Below are positions 44,426-54,609 of a DNA stretch of 64,000 bases, piece after piece; the stretch's first letter is position 1; every line of letters starts with the position of its first letter. This DNA is from Mammaliicoccus sciuri (GTDB lineage: Bacteria > Bacillota > Bacilli > Staphylococcales > Staphylococcaceae), in assembly GCF_025561425.1 (NCBI RefSeq), contig NZ_CP094824.1:372001-436000 (forward strand). Direction: 5' to 3'. Under the pieces are notes generated by a model, which saw nothing but the letters and a program-made list of their open reading frames with translations, had not been told where the DNA came from and made no database searches. The translations under genes and the position numbers were made by a program.

Positions 44426-45781
44426 GTGTCAAATCAGTCATATAAACGTGATATGAAACAACGTCATATTATGTTATTAAGTTTTGGTGGTGTAATTGGG
44501 ACTGGGTTATTTTTAAGTTCTGGTTATACATTGCAACAAGCGGGTCCGTTAGGTACAATGTTATCTTATGTTGTTGGTGCTATTCTCGTGTATCTCGTTA
44601 TGTTATGTCTCGGACAATTAGCGATTGAACATCCGGTGACAGGCGGATTTCATGTTTATGCTTCAAAATATATACATCCTTCAATAGGGTTTATAGTTGC
44701 TTGGTTTTATTGGTTAACATGGATTGTAGCACTTGGTTCAGAATTTACGGCAGTTGGTATTTTAATGCAGAAGTGGCTACCCGATGTACCTGTATACATA
44801 TTTTCAAGTATTGCGATTATACTTGTCTTAGCCTTTAATATTGTATCTACGAAATTCTATGCTGAAGTTGAATTTTACTTTTCTTTAGTGAAAGTGTTAG
44901 CGATTATACTGTTTATTTGTTTAGGCGCCCTCACTTTATTCGGGCTTATTCACTACAATGGTTATAGCGGTCTAGATACAATTAAATCACGATATACGAA
45001 TCCAACATTCCCAAATGGTTTAGGTGCTGTATTCTTAACGATGTTAGCTGTTAACTATGCGTTTAGTGGTACTGAACTGATTGGTATTGCAGCAGGTGAA
45101 ACGAAAAATCCTAAAAAAGTCATTCCGAAAGCAATTAATGCAACGTTATGGCGATTGATCATTTTCTTTATTGGAACAATGGTTATTATTTCTATTCTCA
45201 TTCCGAGTTATCAAGGGAAATCTTTAGAAAGTCCATTTGTTGTCATCTTTCAAAATATGGGGATCCCATATGCTGGAGATATTATGAATTTAGTCATTAT
45301 AACTGCATTATTATCAGCAGCCAATTCAGGGTTATATGCAGCTAGTCGAATGGTTTGGAGTCTTTCAAATGAAGGCATGTTCCCTAAATATTTTAAGAAA
45401 TTAAATAAACATCAAATGCCGATCCGCGCGACTATTTTTAGTATGTGTGGAGGTTTACTGGCATTATTCTCAAGTATTTATACTGCAGATACATTATATA
45501 TCGTACTTGTTTCTATAGCTGGTTTAGCTGTCGTTATCGTATGGATGAGCATTTGTTTATCTTATTTCAATGCGAAACGTGCGAATAAACATTTGAAAAT
45601 TCATCAAAGTGTACCAATCATTGGCTTTATCCTTTGTTTAGTGTCATGTGTTGGTATGATCTTTGATCCAAACCAATCACCAGCATTATATTTCGGTATT
45701 CCGTTTGCGATTATTGCGATTGTATTTTATTTTGTAAAATATCATAAAAAGGACGGTCAGATCATTGAGACTTCTGAATAA
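44426..45781 (+). CDS. mmuP: S-methylmethionine/amino-acid permease
   Basis: 451 residues, twelve membrane helices, APC family: MKQRHIMLLSFGGVIGTGLFLSSGYTLQQAGPLG and FSGTELIGIAAGETKNPKKVIPKA are the signatures. It is coupled to a homocysteine methyltransferase gene, so S-methylmethionine is the likely substrate. The GTG start at 44426 has AGAAGG six bases upstream. Confidence 0.87.
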   Translation: MSNQSYKRDMKQRHIMLLSFGGVIGTGLFLSSGYTLQQAGPLGTMLSYVVGAILVYLVMLCLGQLAIEHPVTGGFHVYASKYIHPSIGFIVAWFYWLTWIVALGSEFTAVGILMQKWLPDVPVYIFSSIAIILVLAFNIVSTKFYAEVEFYFSLVKVLAIILFICLGALTLFGLIHYNGYSGLDTIKSRYTNPTFPNGLGAVFLTMLAVNYAFSGTELIGIAAGETKNPKKVIPKAINATLWRLIIFFIGTMVIISILIPSYQGKSLESPFVVIFQNMGIPYAGDIMNLVIITALLSAANSGLYAASRMVWSLSNEGMFPKYFKKLNKHQMPIRATIFSMCGGLLALFSSIYTADTLYIVLVSIAGLAVVIVWMSICLSYFNAKRANKHLKIHQSVPIIGFILCLVSCVGMIFDPNQSPALYFGIPFAIIAIVFYFVKYHKKDGQIIETSE

Positions 45782-46667
45782 AAATAAACAAGAACGTACT
45801 TTAGTATTAGATGGCGGATTAGCCACAACATTAGAAGGTTATGGCTGTGATTTGAATTCGTCATTATGGTCTAGTGAGGTTATCATTCATGAACCTCATA
45901 AAGTGAAGCAAGCGCATCAAGCATTTACAGATGCAGGTGCTGATATTGTATTAACAAGTACTTATCAAGCAAGCTTTGCTACATTTGAATCTATTGGCAT
46001 GCAAACATCTGAAATAGAACATTTATTTGATGTTGCTGTCGAACAAATAAAATCATCAGTAACGGATGAACAAGTTATAGTAGGAAGTTTAGGTCCATAC
46101 GGTGCTTATTTAAGTGATGGTTCAGAATATACTGGAGCATATGAAATATCTATAGAAGATTATATCGACTTTCATCAAGCACGTATCCAAGCACTCATTG
46201 ATAGAGGTATATATGATTTTGTATTTGAAACGGTGCCTAACTTTAATGAAATAAAAGCAATCGTTGAACATATCATTCCTCAATATTCAGATGACATGAC
46301 ATTCTGGATATCATGTACCGTTAATGATGAAGGTAATTTATCTGATGGTACTGACTTTGAGACGGTATGCCAATATATTAAAGAGCATGAAGCGCGTCTG
46401 CCTGTATTTGGCGTGAATTGTTCAAAGATTGAAAGTGTTGATAAAGCAATTGATAAAGGATTGACGGCATTACCACAAGTCATTGCTGTTTATCCGAATG
46501 GTGGTAAGACATTTGATCCAGTAGAGAAAGTTTGGGTAGGTCAAGGAGATCATGCATTGCTTGCTCAAAAGTCTAAAGAGTGGATATCGCAAGGTATTCA
46601 AATTGTAGGTGGATGTTGTGAAACAACGCCACAAGATATTCAACACATTCATCAAGCGATTAAATAA
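45765..46667 (+). CDS. mmuM: Homocysteine S-methyltransferase
   Basis: 300 residues. Zinc ligands are visible: Cys in FGVNCS and the Cys pair in VGGCCETTP. LDGGLATTLEGYG opens the barrel. It transfers a methyl group from S-methylmethionine to homocysteine, giving two methionines. The TTG start overlaps the mmuP stop by 17 bp. Confidence 0.9.
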   Translation: MRLLNKNKQERTLVLDGGLATTLEGYGCDLNSSLWSSEVIIHEPHKVKQAHQAFTDAGADIVLTSTYQASFATFESIGMQTSEIEHLFDVAVEQIKSSVTDEQVIVGSLGPYGAYLSDGSEYTGAYEISIEDYIDFHQARIQALIDRGIYDFVFETVPNFNEIKAIVEHIIPQYSDDMTFWISCTVNDEGNLSDGTDFETVCQYIKEHEARLPVFGVNCSKIESVDKAIDKGLTALPQVIAVYPNGGKTFDPVEKVWVGQGDHALLAQKSKEWISQGIQIVGGCCETTPQDIQHIHQAIK

Positions 46668-46691
46668 AGTATATAATTTCTTTATTCGAGT

Positions 46692-46729
46692 AATGATGAG
46701 ACATCTTGTGATGTCTCATCATTTTTTTG
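46692..46729 (+). terminator. Terminator of mmuPM
   Basis: ATGATGAGACATC pairs with GATGTCTCATCAT around TTGT, with a T-run. Confidence 0.9.
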
Positions 46730-46896
46730 TGTGTGATACTCTGAAGTACTGTTGTTACAAGGATTATAAGCTTTTTGAATAATAATCATTTCTTTATGAA
46801 AGCCCTTTACTTGATAATTTTTAAAATACAATAGTAAAATGTTTTATAAGAGGTATTTATCTCTTATTAGGTTTATATTTTTAGGAGGTATGAAGG

Positions 46897-48447
46897 ATGG
46901 TAGTAGAATTTCACAATGAACCAGCAACAGATTTTACAAATCAAGAGAATCAACAAGCGTTTAAAGATGCATTAATAAAAGTTAAATCTGAATTTGGGAA
47001 AGAAATTCCTCTAGTAATTAATGGGGAGAAGATTTATACAGATGATAAGTTTGAATCTGTAGATCCAGCAAACCACCAACAAGTACTAGGTACAATTTCA
47101 AAAGCTTCTAAAGAACAAGTTGACCAAGCGATGGAAGCGGCTAAAGAAGCCTATAAGACTTGGAGAAAATGGTCTCATAAAGAAAGAGCCGAATTATTAA
47201 TTAGAGTTTCTGCAATCATTCGCAGAAGAAAACATGAACTTTCTGCATTAATGGTCTATGAAGCGGGGAAACCATGGAATGAAGCAGATGGAGATACAAA
47301 TGAAGGTATTGATTTTATTGAATATTATGCGCGTTCTATGATGGAGTTGGTTAATGGTAAGCCAGTCTTTGATAGAGAAGGGGAGCATAACCAATATATT
47401 TATAAACCAATGGGTCCTGGTGTTACAATTCCACCTTGGAACTTCCCATTTGCAATTATGACAGGTACAACAGTTGCACCTATTATTGCAGGTAATACTG
47501 TATTGCTTAAACCAGCAGAAGATACGCCATTAATTGCTTATAAATTAATGGAAATTTTAGAAGAAGCAGGTCTTCCAAAAGGTGTTGTAAACTTTGTACC
47601 AGGTGATCCGAAAGAAATCGGTGATTACTTAGTCGATCATAAAGATACGCACTTTGTAACATTTACTGGTTCAAGAGCAACAGGTACACGTATTTTTGAA
47701 AGAGCAGCTAAAGTTCAAGAAGGCCAAAACTTCTTAAAACGTGTCATCGCTGAAATGGGCGGTAAAGATGCAATTATTGTAGATGAAAATACAGATACTG
47801 ATTTAGCAGCAAAAGCAATTGTGGATTCTGCATTTGGCTTTTCTGGTCAAAAATGTTCTGCATGTTCTAGAGCAATCGTGCATAAAGATGTTTATGATGA
47901 AGTTCTAGAAAAATCAATCGCATTAACAAAAGAACTTTCAATTAATCATACAGAAGGCGGTTCTGATGTATACATGGGACCTGTCATTAATAAAAAACAA
48001 TTCGATAAAATTAAAAATTATATCGAAATTGGTAGTAAAGAAGGTAAGCTAGAAGTTGGCGGTAAGACTGACGACAGTAAAGGTTATTTCGTACATCCAA
48101 CAATCATTTCTGGACTTAAATCAAGTGATCAAATTATGCAAGAAGAAATCTTCGGACCAGTTGTTGGCTTCACTAAAGGCGATAACTTTGAAGAATTATT
48201 AGAAATTGCTAATGACACAGATTACGGATTAACAGGAGCAGTCATTACAAATAATCGTGAACATTGGAGACAAGCATGTGAAGATTATGACGTAGGTAAC
48301 TTATACTTGAACAGAGGTTGTACATCAGCAGTAGTAGGTTATCATCCATTCGGAGGCTTCAAAATGTCAGGAACAGATGCTAAGACAGGTAGCCCAGACT
48401 ATATGCTAAACTTCTTAGAACAAAAAATCTTATCAGAACAATTCTAG
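46897..48447 (+). CDS. rocA: 1-pyrroline-5-carboxylate dehydrogenase
   Basis: 516 residues, aldehyde-dehydrogenase fold. [18 protein letters not shown] binds [12 protein letters not shown] carries the general-base Glu, and [11 protein letters not shown] the catalytic Cys. The ~35-residue N-terminal extension is typical of RocA/PutA-type enzymes. It oxidises P5C to glutamate in proline/arginine use. Strong AGGAGG site; monocistronic. Confidence 0.93.
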   Translation: MVVEFHNEPATDFTNQENQQAFKDALIKVKSEFGKEIPLVINGEKIYTDDKFESVDPANHQQVLGTISKASKEQVDQAMEAAKEAYKTWRKWSHKERAELLIRVSAIIRRRKHELSALMVYEAGKPWNEADGDTNEGIDFIEYYARSMMELVNGKPVFDREGEHNQYIYKPMGPGVTIPPWNFPFAIMTGTTVAPIIAGNTVLLKPAEDTPLIAYKLMEILEEAGLPKGVVNFVPGDPKEIGDYLVDHKDTHFVTFTGSRATGTRIFERAAKVQEGQNFLKRVIAEMGGKDAIIVDENTDTDLAAKAIVDSAFGFSGQKCSACSRAIVHKDVYDEVLEKSIALTKELSINHTEGGSDVYMGPVINKKQFDKIKNYIEIGSKEGKLEVGGKTDDSKGYFVHPTIISGLKSSDQIMQEEIFGPVVGFTKGDNFEELLEIANDTDYGLTGAVITNNREHWRQACEDYDVGNLYLNRGCTSAVVGYHPFGGFKMSGTDAKTGSPDYMLNFLEQKILSEQF

Positions 48448-48459
48448 TATAGATAAAGA

Positions 48460-48499
48460 GAACCTGAGGCACATCGTGCGCCTCAGGTTCTTCTTTTTT
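48460..48499 (+). terminator. Terminator of rocA
   Basis: GAACCTGAGG pairs with CCTCAGGTTC, followed by TTCTTTTTT. Confidence 0.88.
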
Positions 48500-48517
48500 G
48501 ATGAGTATTTTAGGTTG

Positions 48518-48632
48518 TTAGGGACAGAATTCTGAGAAATGTCCGTAAGAGATGCTGTTAGGGACAGAATTCAGAATAATGTCTCTAATCGAGCGCCCGT
48601 CTAATTACCAGAATTCGAAATAAAGGTAGTTA
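48518..48632. repeat. Three hairpins with conserved AGAATTC-type loop and covarying stems
   Basis: Unit 1 (48518): TTAGGGACA / TGTCCGTAA. Unit 2 (48558): TTAGGGACA / TGTCTCTAA. Unit 3 (48602): TAATTACC / GGTAGTTA. Loops are GAATTCTGAGAAA, GAATTCAGAATAA and AGAATTCGAAATAAA. Stem 3 differs from stems 1-2 on both arms while staying paired. No gene is seen between rocA and the LLM gene. Confidence 0.75.
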
Positions 48633-48694
48633 AATCCCCGCGTACATCCCAACACACCTCAATCCATCCCAACATATCTCCATCAATTCTCATT

Positions 48695-49690
48695 TTAAGT
48701 TAAGATTTCTTCTGCTAGTAATTGATATGATTTTTTCTTGGCTTCGAAATCATAAATATTTGTAATAATCATAAATTCGTCTGTTTGATATTCTTCTGTT
48801 AGTTGATTAAGTTGTTTTTTTACTGTTTGTGGTGAACCTATAATGCTTCTTTTTCGGTTCTTCTTAATGAGTTCTAATTCTTCTTCTGTATAATCGTCTA
48901 TATTGATTTCTTCTGGTGGTTGAACTTTTGTTCCTAATCCTTTACCTACGTTTAATAACCATTTGTCTTGTGTTATGGCTAATTGTTCTGCTGCTTCGTC
49001 TGTTTCTGCACATACTACAAAAATACAAACAATGGTTGATGGTTCTTTCATATTAACGGATGGTTTAAAGTCTTCGTAATAGCGTTTCATTGCAACTTCT
49101 TTATATTTAGGATTTATAAAGTGACCGAATACAAATCCAATACCGAGTTGAGCTGCGTTTCTAGCACCGTTCTCAGTTAAACCTAATAACCACATTGTTG
49201 GTGGATTGTCTATGCGTGGTCCTGCTTTAACGAGTCTAAATTGATGATCTCTAGGTAATGAATTATGCAAGAATCCTTGTAAGTCAGATGCTTGTCTGTA
49301 AAAGTCTTCTATTGGTTTAATATGATCATCAGTTAAAGCTTTTTGTGTAATTGGAGAACCACCTGGTGAATTACCAAATCCTAAGTCGATACGGTTAGGA
49401 AATAATGCAGATAAAGTCTTACCATTCTCTGCAATTTTATAAGGATTATATTGTGGTAATAATATGCCACCAGAGCCAACTCTAATATGTTCAGTTGAAG
49501 CTGCAATTTGAGTCATCAAGATTTCTGGGGAAGAACTTGCGAGACCACTCGTATTGTGATGTTCAGCAACCCAATATCTGTGATAACCTAACGACTCAGT
49601 CCATTGTGCTAATGCGATAGTATTTTGTAATGTTTCTTCAGGCGTACTTCCTTTAGAAATGGGTGCTTGATCTAATACACTTAATTTCAC
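48695..49690 (-). CDS. LLM-class flavin-dependent oxidoreductase
   Basis: 331 residues of the bacterial-luciferase-like family: LSVLDQAPISKGSTPEETLQ, YWVAEHHNTSGLASSSPEIL, and GSGGILLPQYNPYKIAE, typical of the MsnO8-type branch in Firmicutes. It uses reduced flavin; the substrate is unknown. The GNAT gene lies 13 bp upstream on the same strand, so the pair is probably an operon. Confidence 0.87.
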   Translation of the reverse strand: MKLSVLDQAPISKGSTPEETLQNTIALAQWTESLGYHRYWVAEHHNTSGLASSSPEILMTQIAASTEHIRVGSGGILLPQYNPYKIAENGKTLSALFPNRIDLGFGNSPGGSPITQKALTDDHIKPIEDFYRQASDLQGFLHNSLPRDHQFRLVKAGPRIDNPPTMWLLGLTENGARNAAQLGIGFVFGHFINPKYKEVAMKRYYEDFKPSVNMKEPSTIVCIFVVCAETDEAAEQLAITQDKWLLNVGKGLGTKVQPPEEINIDDYTEEELELIKKNRKRSIIGSPQTVKKQLNQLTEEYQTDEFMIITNIYDFEAKKKSYQLLAEEILT

Positions 49691-49703
49691 TTTATAACGC
49701 TCC

Positions 49704-50207
49704 TTATAATTGACGTTTGTATTTTAATGAAATGTAGTTTTCATTTTCTGGCAAAGTATACATTGGTTTTTCGTATTGGTATTTAAATCCTTTAGCTTCA
49801 TAAAAAGGAATTCCCATATGGTTTCCTTTACTTACTGAAACCCACTGTTCTCTAGCACCTCTTCTTATTTGATTTTCTGTAATAATATTTAATAAACCTG
49901 AACCGATGCCTTCTCGTTTACGCGTTGGATCCAAGTATAGGACATATAATTCAGAGATATGTGGTTCTCTAAAACTGCCGCCACCAGCTCCAACAATTTG
50001 TCCATTATCTTCAGCAACAAACCAACCATTCCAATATTGATCAATATTCGTGATTTCATTTGAAACGCGTTGTTCATTATAAAATTCATTAATAATTTGT
50101 GTGATGTATTTTTCAGGTAGTATATCTTTATATGTCACACGATATCCATCAGAACAAACTTTTATAATACCTTGTACATCATTAATTGTGGCCATTCTAT
50201 ACTCCAT
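49704..50207 (-). CDS. GNAT-family N-acetyltransferase
   Basis: 167 residues. The acetyl-CoA loop is LDPTRKREGIGSGLL and the C-terminal FYEAKGFKYQYEKPMYTL is typical. Substrate unknown. The ATG at 50207 has AAGGTGAT upstream and is favoured over 50222. Operon with the LLM oxidoreductase. Confidence 0.83.
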   Translation of the reverse strand: MEYRMATINDVQGIIKVCSDGYRVTYKDILPEKYITQIINEFYNEQRVSNEITNIDQYWNGWFVAEDNGQIVGAGGGSFREPHISELYVLYLDPTRKREGIGSGLLNIITENQIRRGAREQWVSVSKGNHMGIPFYEAKGFKYQYEKPMYTLPENENYISLKYKRQL

Positions 50208-50367
50208 ATGTATCACCTTCATAATTTACTTAATTCTAGTATATCTTATCTTTAAAATTTTTAACTATTTTTGCTTATGTGTATGGTTATTTTCTATATC
50301 CAACCTCAAATATTTAATACTAAACACGAAAATGATTTATACGTTAAAATAACAATAGGATAGTTAG

Positions 50368-51619
50368 GGTAGTGCCCCCCCAAAGTTAGAGTTTCCATTA
50401 TGCTATTAATTGGCTGGATTGAGTTCGGTATTGTACTGGACTTCGTCCAGCCAATTTTAATTTCAAACGTTCATTGTTATACCAATAGATGTAATCCTCA
50501 ATTCTTCTTTTTAATGTTTCATAGTTAACAAGTTCTTCTCCATGATACATTTCCTGCTTCATGATGCCAAAGAAATTCTCCATAGAAGCATTATCCGCAC
50601 ACGTCGCTTTACGTGACATACTTTGATAAATCCTTTGTTCCGATAATCTTCTAATCCATGCATTATGCTGATAATGCCAACCTTGATCAGAATGTATCGT
50701 CGTACGATATGGTGCTTCATGCTTAATGATTGTAACTGCTTTATCCAATGATTGAAGTACTAAGTCTAATGTTGGTCTTCTGGATATACCATAAGAAATG
50801 ATTTCCCCATTGTATAAATCCATAATAGGGCTGAGATATAATTTTTGTTCTTCAGCACATTTAAATTCAGTGATATCTGTCACTAATTTTTGAAGTCGAA
50901 TAGATGTATGGAATCTACGATTCAAGCGATTTTCAGCCACTTTACCAACTGTACCTTTGTATGATTGATAGCGTGATTTACGTGTGAATTTTTGACATTT
51001 TAATCCTAGTTCTCGCATAATTCGTTGTACTTTCTTATGGTTAATGAGATAACCTTGATTTCTCAAAGCTAAATATATACGACGATAGCCGTATTTACCG
51101 TTGTGTTTTTGAAAAAGTTCAATGATCTTTTTCTTCCAACCTTTATCTAAATCTTCCTTTTGTAATTGTTTGGCATGGTAATGATAGGTTGCTTCTGGTA
51201 TACCAACCTTTACTAAGATATCTTTTAATTTGAATCCTTCTTCTTTGAGTTCGAATGCCACTGCTGCTTGTGCTTTTCTAGAAAGGCACTCGGATTCTCT
51301 CGAAAAGCGTTCAACTTTTTTAAATAAGCATTCTCTAATCGAAGATTTTCATTTTCTAGCTCTAACTCTTTTTCTCGTGATAGGTTTTGATTAGATTTCT
51401 TCTGTTTCTTCTTTTTCATGGGAGGTCGTCCTTTCGGCTTTTCGAGTCCTTCCACACCTTCTTTGTCATATATCTTTTTCCATCGCACAATAATAGATGG
51501 GGTATTTAGGCCAAATTTAATCGCTGTATCTTGGAAGGAATCGCCTGTTCTTTTCATATAGTTTAATACATTTATTTTGAATGTAACAGAATAAACTGTC
51601 TTTTTCTGTTTCTTTTTAA
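50368..51619 (-). mobile_element. IS-B (IS3 family), left end lost at IS-A copy 3
   Basis: The right end lies near 50368 with TAGTGCCCCCCCAAAGTTAGAG; the exact boundary is uncertain. The orfB-orfA pair is present, but the matching inverted repeat upstream of orfA is missing: IS-A begins immediately at 51620, and no IS-B sequence occurs on the far side of IS-A. This is therefore a deletion or recombination product, not a simple insertion. Confidence 0.8.
50398..51261 (-). CDS. IS-B OrfB, DDE transposase
   Basis: 287 residues, rve core with D in LVTDITEFKC, D in IHSDQGWHYQ and E in ASMENFFGIMKQE, and the YGYRRIYLALRNQGYLINHKKV N-terminal block. Overlaps orfA by 37 bp. Catalytically complete but the element lacks one end. 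Confidence 0.88.
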   Translation of the reverse strand: MAFELKEEGFKLKDILVKVGIPEATYHYHAKQLQKEDLDKGWKKKIIELFQKHNGKYGYRRIYLALRNQGYLINHKKVQRIMRELGLKCQKFTRKSRYQSYKGTVGKVAENRLNRRFHTSIRLQKLVTDITEFKCAEEQKLYLSPIMDLYNGEIISYGISRRPTLDLVLQSLDKAVTIIKHEAPYRTTIHSDQGWHYQHNAWIRRLSEQRIYQSMSRKATCADNASMENFFGIMKQEMYHGEELVNYETLKRRIEDYIYWYNNERLKLKLAGRSPVQYRTQSSQLIA

Positions 51620-51626
51620 TGAACAT
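51225..51626 (-). CDS. IS-B OrfA, 5' end replaced by IS-A
   Basis: 133 residues: HTH (FQDTAIKFGLNTPSIIVRWK) and a C-terminal coiled coil (KELELENENLRLENAYLKK). The current ATG and next codon (51621-51626) belong to the end of IS-A, so the native start and promoter are gone. Confidence 0.8.
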   Translation of the reverse strand: MFIKKKQKKTVYSVTFKINVLNYMKRTGDSFQDTAIKFGLNTPSIIVRWKKIYDKEGVEGLEKPKGRPPMKKKKQKKSNQNLSREKELELENENLRLENAYLKKLNAFRENPSAFLEKHKQQWHSNSKKKDSN

Positions 51627-51657
51627 AACCCTGTCAAGTAGACACTAAAAAAAGTAA

Positions 51658-52556
51658 TCAATATGTTGGCTGTGCTTTTATAAGCGCAGCCATTTTTAAT
51701 GAAATTCTTTTAGAATTATAAAATTTTATATATTCATTTATTTGCTTTGTGGCGTGTTTTATATCATTGAATGTTTGAGATTTGTCTTTGAATACCTCTG
51801 ATTTGAGTAACCCCCAAAAGCCTTCCATAGGACCATTATCAATACATCTACCTACACGAGACATGCTTTGCTTCATAGAAGCATTTTTAATCATCTCTCT
51901 AAATAGAACACTCGTATATTGGAATCCTCTGTCGCTATGAAATATAATGCCTTCGGTATTTCTTTTAATTATGGCTTTGTTAAAGGTATCGTATACAAGC
52001 TTATTATTGTTTTGAGATGAGACTACATGGCTGATGACTTTCTTAGCACCTAAATCATAAATAGCGCTTAAATACACTTTAAATCCATTTTTCAATTTAA
52101 ATTCTGTCACATCTGTTAACCAGACCTTATTAACTTTACTTGTTGTAAATTTTCTGTTTAGGATATTTTGAGAAGTGATTTCTGGCTTACTAAGTTTATA
52201 TTGCCTTCTCTTTTTTCTAATGACAGCTTTTAATCCATACTTCTTCATAATTCTATATACGCGTTTATGATTAACCTGGAATTTAGTATATAATCTCAGA
52301 TAAATATAAATTCTTCGATATCCATATATGCCATCATGTTCATGATAAATCCTGAAAATCTCATCTTTTAATTCGTTATTGAATCTTTCAGATTCTGAAA
52401 CCTCTCTGTTTTTCCATTTATAATAACTTGCTCTCGATATTTCAAGTGCGGCGCATATCCATTTGATTGGATACTTATCTTTTAATGCTTCGATTGTCTT
52501 GTATGCTGCTATTTGCTTGATTTTCGATTCATCAACTGCCTCTCTATTTCTTCCTG
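51658..52556 (-). CDS. IS-A OrfB, DDE transposase, copy 3 (minus-1 frame)
   Basis: Open from the slippery site to 51658. One Ser to Phe change (NGFKVYL) next to the first catalytic Asp region; catalytic acids intact. Confidence 0.88.
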
Positions 52557-53210
52557 CTTTTTTAATACCTCATTCTCCATTTGGAGAAATTTATTTCTTT
52601 GTTCAAGTGCTTTTATTTTTAATTCAAGTTCTTCTTCTCTAGTTAAAGCTTCAACTGGTTTTCCTTTACCTCTACCATCTACTAAACCAATATCACCATG
52701 TTTTTCATACTTTTTTACCCAATTATAGACTTGTGAATAGTTAACTTGGTACTTTTCAGCTGTCTTATTAAAGTCTCTATTATTTTCAATACAATATTTA
52801 GCTATTTCAATTCTCTCTTCAAATGTTGTTTTTCTAGTATTCATAGTGTCTACCTCCAGATATGGAAAATAAGATTTATTTTCCTTTCCTTCAGTATACT
52901 TTACCACCCAATTTTTTAAAGTAGCATGATGTGAAATATTGTAATAGGATGCTAGATCTGAATACGTCTTATTAGTCTCTAGATATTCTTTAACAACTTT
53001 TTCTTTAAATTCGCGTGTATAGATTTTATTTCGTTTCTTATTTATAAGTGCTGTTATACCATGTTGCTTATACACTTTATATTTAAATCGAATCACACTA
53101 TCACTAATATCTAAATTTAACTTATCAATTACATTTTGAAAGGAATAACCCTTTTCATGCAAATCGAAGATTTCCTGATACAGTTTAACAGGTAGTCTAG
53201 TTTTATACAT
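52509..53210 (-). CDS. IS-A OrfA, copy 3
   Basis: 233 residues with a few substitutions relative to copies 1-2. Slippery A AAA AAG at 52557-52563 (minus). Confidence 0.9.
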   Translation of the reverse strand: MYKTRLPVKLYQEIFDLHEKGYSFQNVIDKLNLDISDSVIRFKYKVYKQHGITALINKKRNKIYTREFKEKVVKEYLETNKTYSDLASYYNISHHATLKNWVVKYTEGKENKSYFPYLEVDTMNTRKTTFEERIEIAKYCIENNRDFNKTAEKYQVNYSQVYNWVKKYEKHGDIGLVDGRGKGKPVEALTREEELELKIKALEQRNKFLQMENEVLKKQEEIERQLMNRKSSK

Positions 53211-53321
53211 AAAAATACCCCCTATAGAGTTTTAGTTTTTTTAATGTCTACTCTATAGGGAATAATACAAAGTCTTCGTGCGCTATGGCCCTGCCTACAC
53301 AGCCTTCAAACATCAACTCAC

Positions 53322-53696
53322 TCAAAATATTCCATTTAGATTTAAGTTCATAACTTTATTCCAATCTTCAAATGTGAGTTCTTCTTCTGTTACGTTGTAT
53401 GTCATCCCAACTTTATTGACTAACATATCAATTTTGCCAAATTGTTCTATGACGTTATTGAGCATTTGATTTACCGATGTTGGATCGGTTATGTCTACTT
53501 TTAATGCTATTGTTTCAATGTCTTCGCTCTGTTTAATTCCTGAGAGTGTTTTGTTTGTTGATGAGATGTTATGATCAGCAATGATAATCTGAACGCCTGC
53601 TTGTGCTAATGCCATTGATTGACCTATTCCTATTGTGCCACCGCTAATGATTGCAACTTTGCCTTGTAATTTGAAGTTCTCTAATATATTTGTCAT
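53322..53696 (-). pseudogene. Short-chain dehydrogenase, C-terminal half missing
   Basis: 124 residues: LQGKVAIISGGTIGIGQSMALA (NAD loop), ADHN, and IDMLVNKVGMT (usual NNAG changed to NKVG), ending at LNLNGIF followed at once by TGA. The catalytic Ser, Tyr and Lys, normally beyond this point, are absent; a typical SDR has ~250 residues. Only ~50 bp separate the break from IS-A copy 3, consistent with an IS-linked deletion. Confidence 0.85.
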
Positions 53697-53774
53697 AGCA
53701 TATCACCTTTTTATTCATGATTGGACTGCATTATTGCTATCGTTGAGCTTATAAATTGTTTGAACATAGCTAAA

Positions 53775-54395
53775 TTATGATGAGATATTAAAGATAAATG
53801 AGTTTAAATCGCCTCTGTATTTAGAGACAGAATATTCTATTGGTACCCGATTCTCAATATAACCCACACTATGGAAGTAGAAGAGTGGGGCATCTATCTC
53901 TACAGATAATAAATCACTTACGGTTTCATCTGCTGTGATTAATTCAAGCTTTCTCGTTATTTCTTTAATAGGTGTTTGGTTTTTTTCTAACACTTCGTAA
54001 AATCTTGTCGTTGTAAAATCAATTTCTTTTAAATTAGGTACTAATGATAATGGAATATAAGTTGTTACAAGAACGATTGGATCTTCTTCTGCATATCTTA
54101 AACGGACTAATTTATATACAGATTCTCCAGGTTTTAGTTCTAATTGTTGCATGACTTCTTCATTGGCAACTTCTGATTTCAATGATAGAACTGTTGTCTT
54201 TGGGATTAATCCTTTTCTTGTCATTTCATCATTATAGCTTTCGATGACGTGTGTAAATTCTTGATTGATTTTACGTTGTCGAACGATTGTACCTCGCTTT
54301 TTTCGACGTTCTAAAAAACCATCAATAACAAGTGCATTAATTGCTTGTCTAACTGTAGGTCTACTTACTTTATAATTTGTGTTAACATACTTAAC
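53775..54395 (-). pseudogene. GntR-family regulator, N-terminally truncated
   Basis: The UTRA domain (from about 54200 down to 53775) is complete: SVYKLVRLRYAEEDPIVLVTTYIP and PIEYSVSKYRGDLNSF. Upstream in the same frame the end of the winged helix is readable (YKVSRPTVRQAINALVIDGFLERRKKRGTIV), but the first ~35 residues of the HTH and any start codon are missing before about 54395. A fragment could start at ATG 54224 and would lack DNA binding. Convergence of two truncated genes suggests a dismantled catabolic locus. Confidence 0.8.
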
Positions 54396-54609
54396 AAATA
54401 TTACATTTCTGTAGGGTTTTCGGGTATAATTAAGTATTCTGAATATTATAGTTTTTAATATATAAATGATATAATTATTTATAACGTGAGATATATAGTT
54501 ATTTGAAATGTGTACATTAGAACATTATTAAACGGGGATTTACAAACTTAGATTAATAGACATCATGAATTGACGATTGATGTGTAAGGTAGATAGAGGA
54601 GAGATATTT

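Larger units (their letters stand above)
51620..53269 (-). mobile_element. IS-A copy 3, 1650 bp
   Basis: Same ends as copies 1 and 2. The right flank is AAGTCTTCGTGCGC, half of the hairpin target; the left flank is IS-B, so the other half is lost. Several point differences from the other copies (for example Lys for Asn in KKRNKIY and Val for Glu in NWVVKYTEG). Confidence 0.92.
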
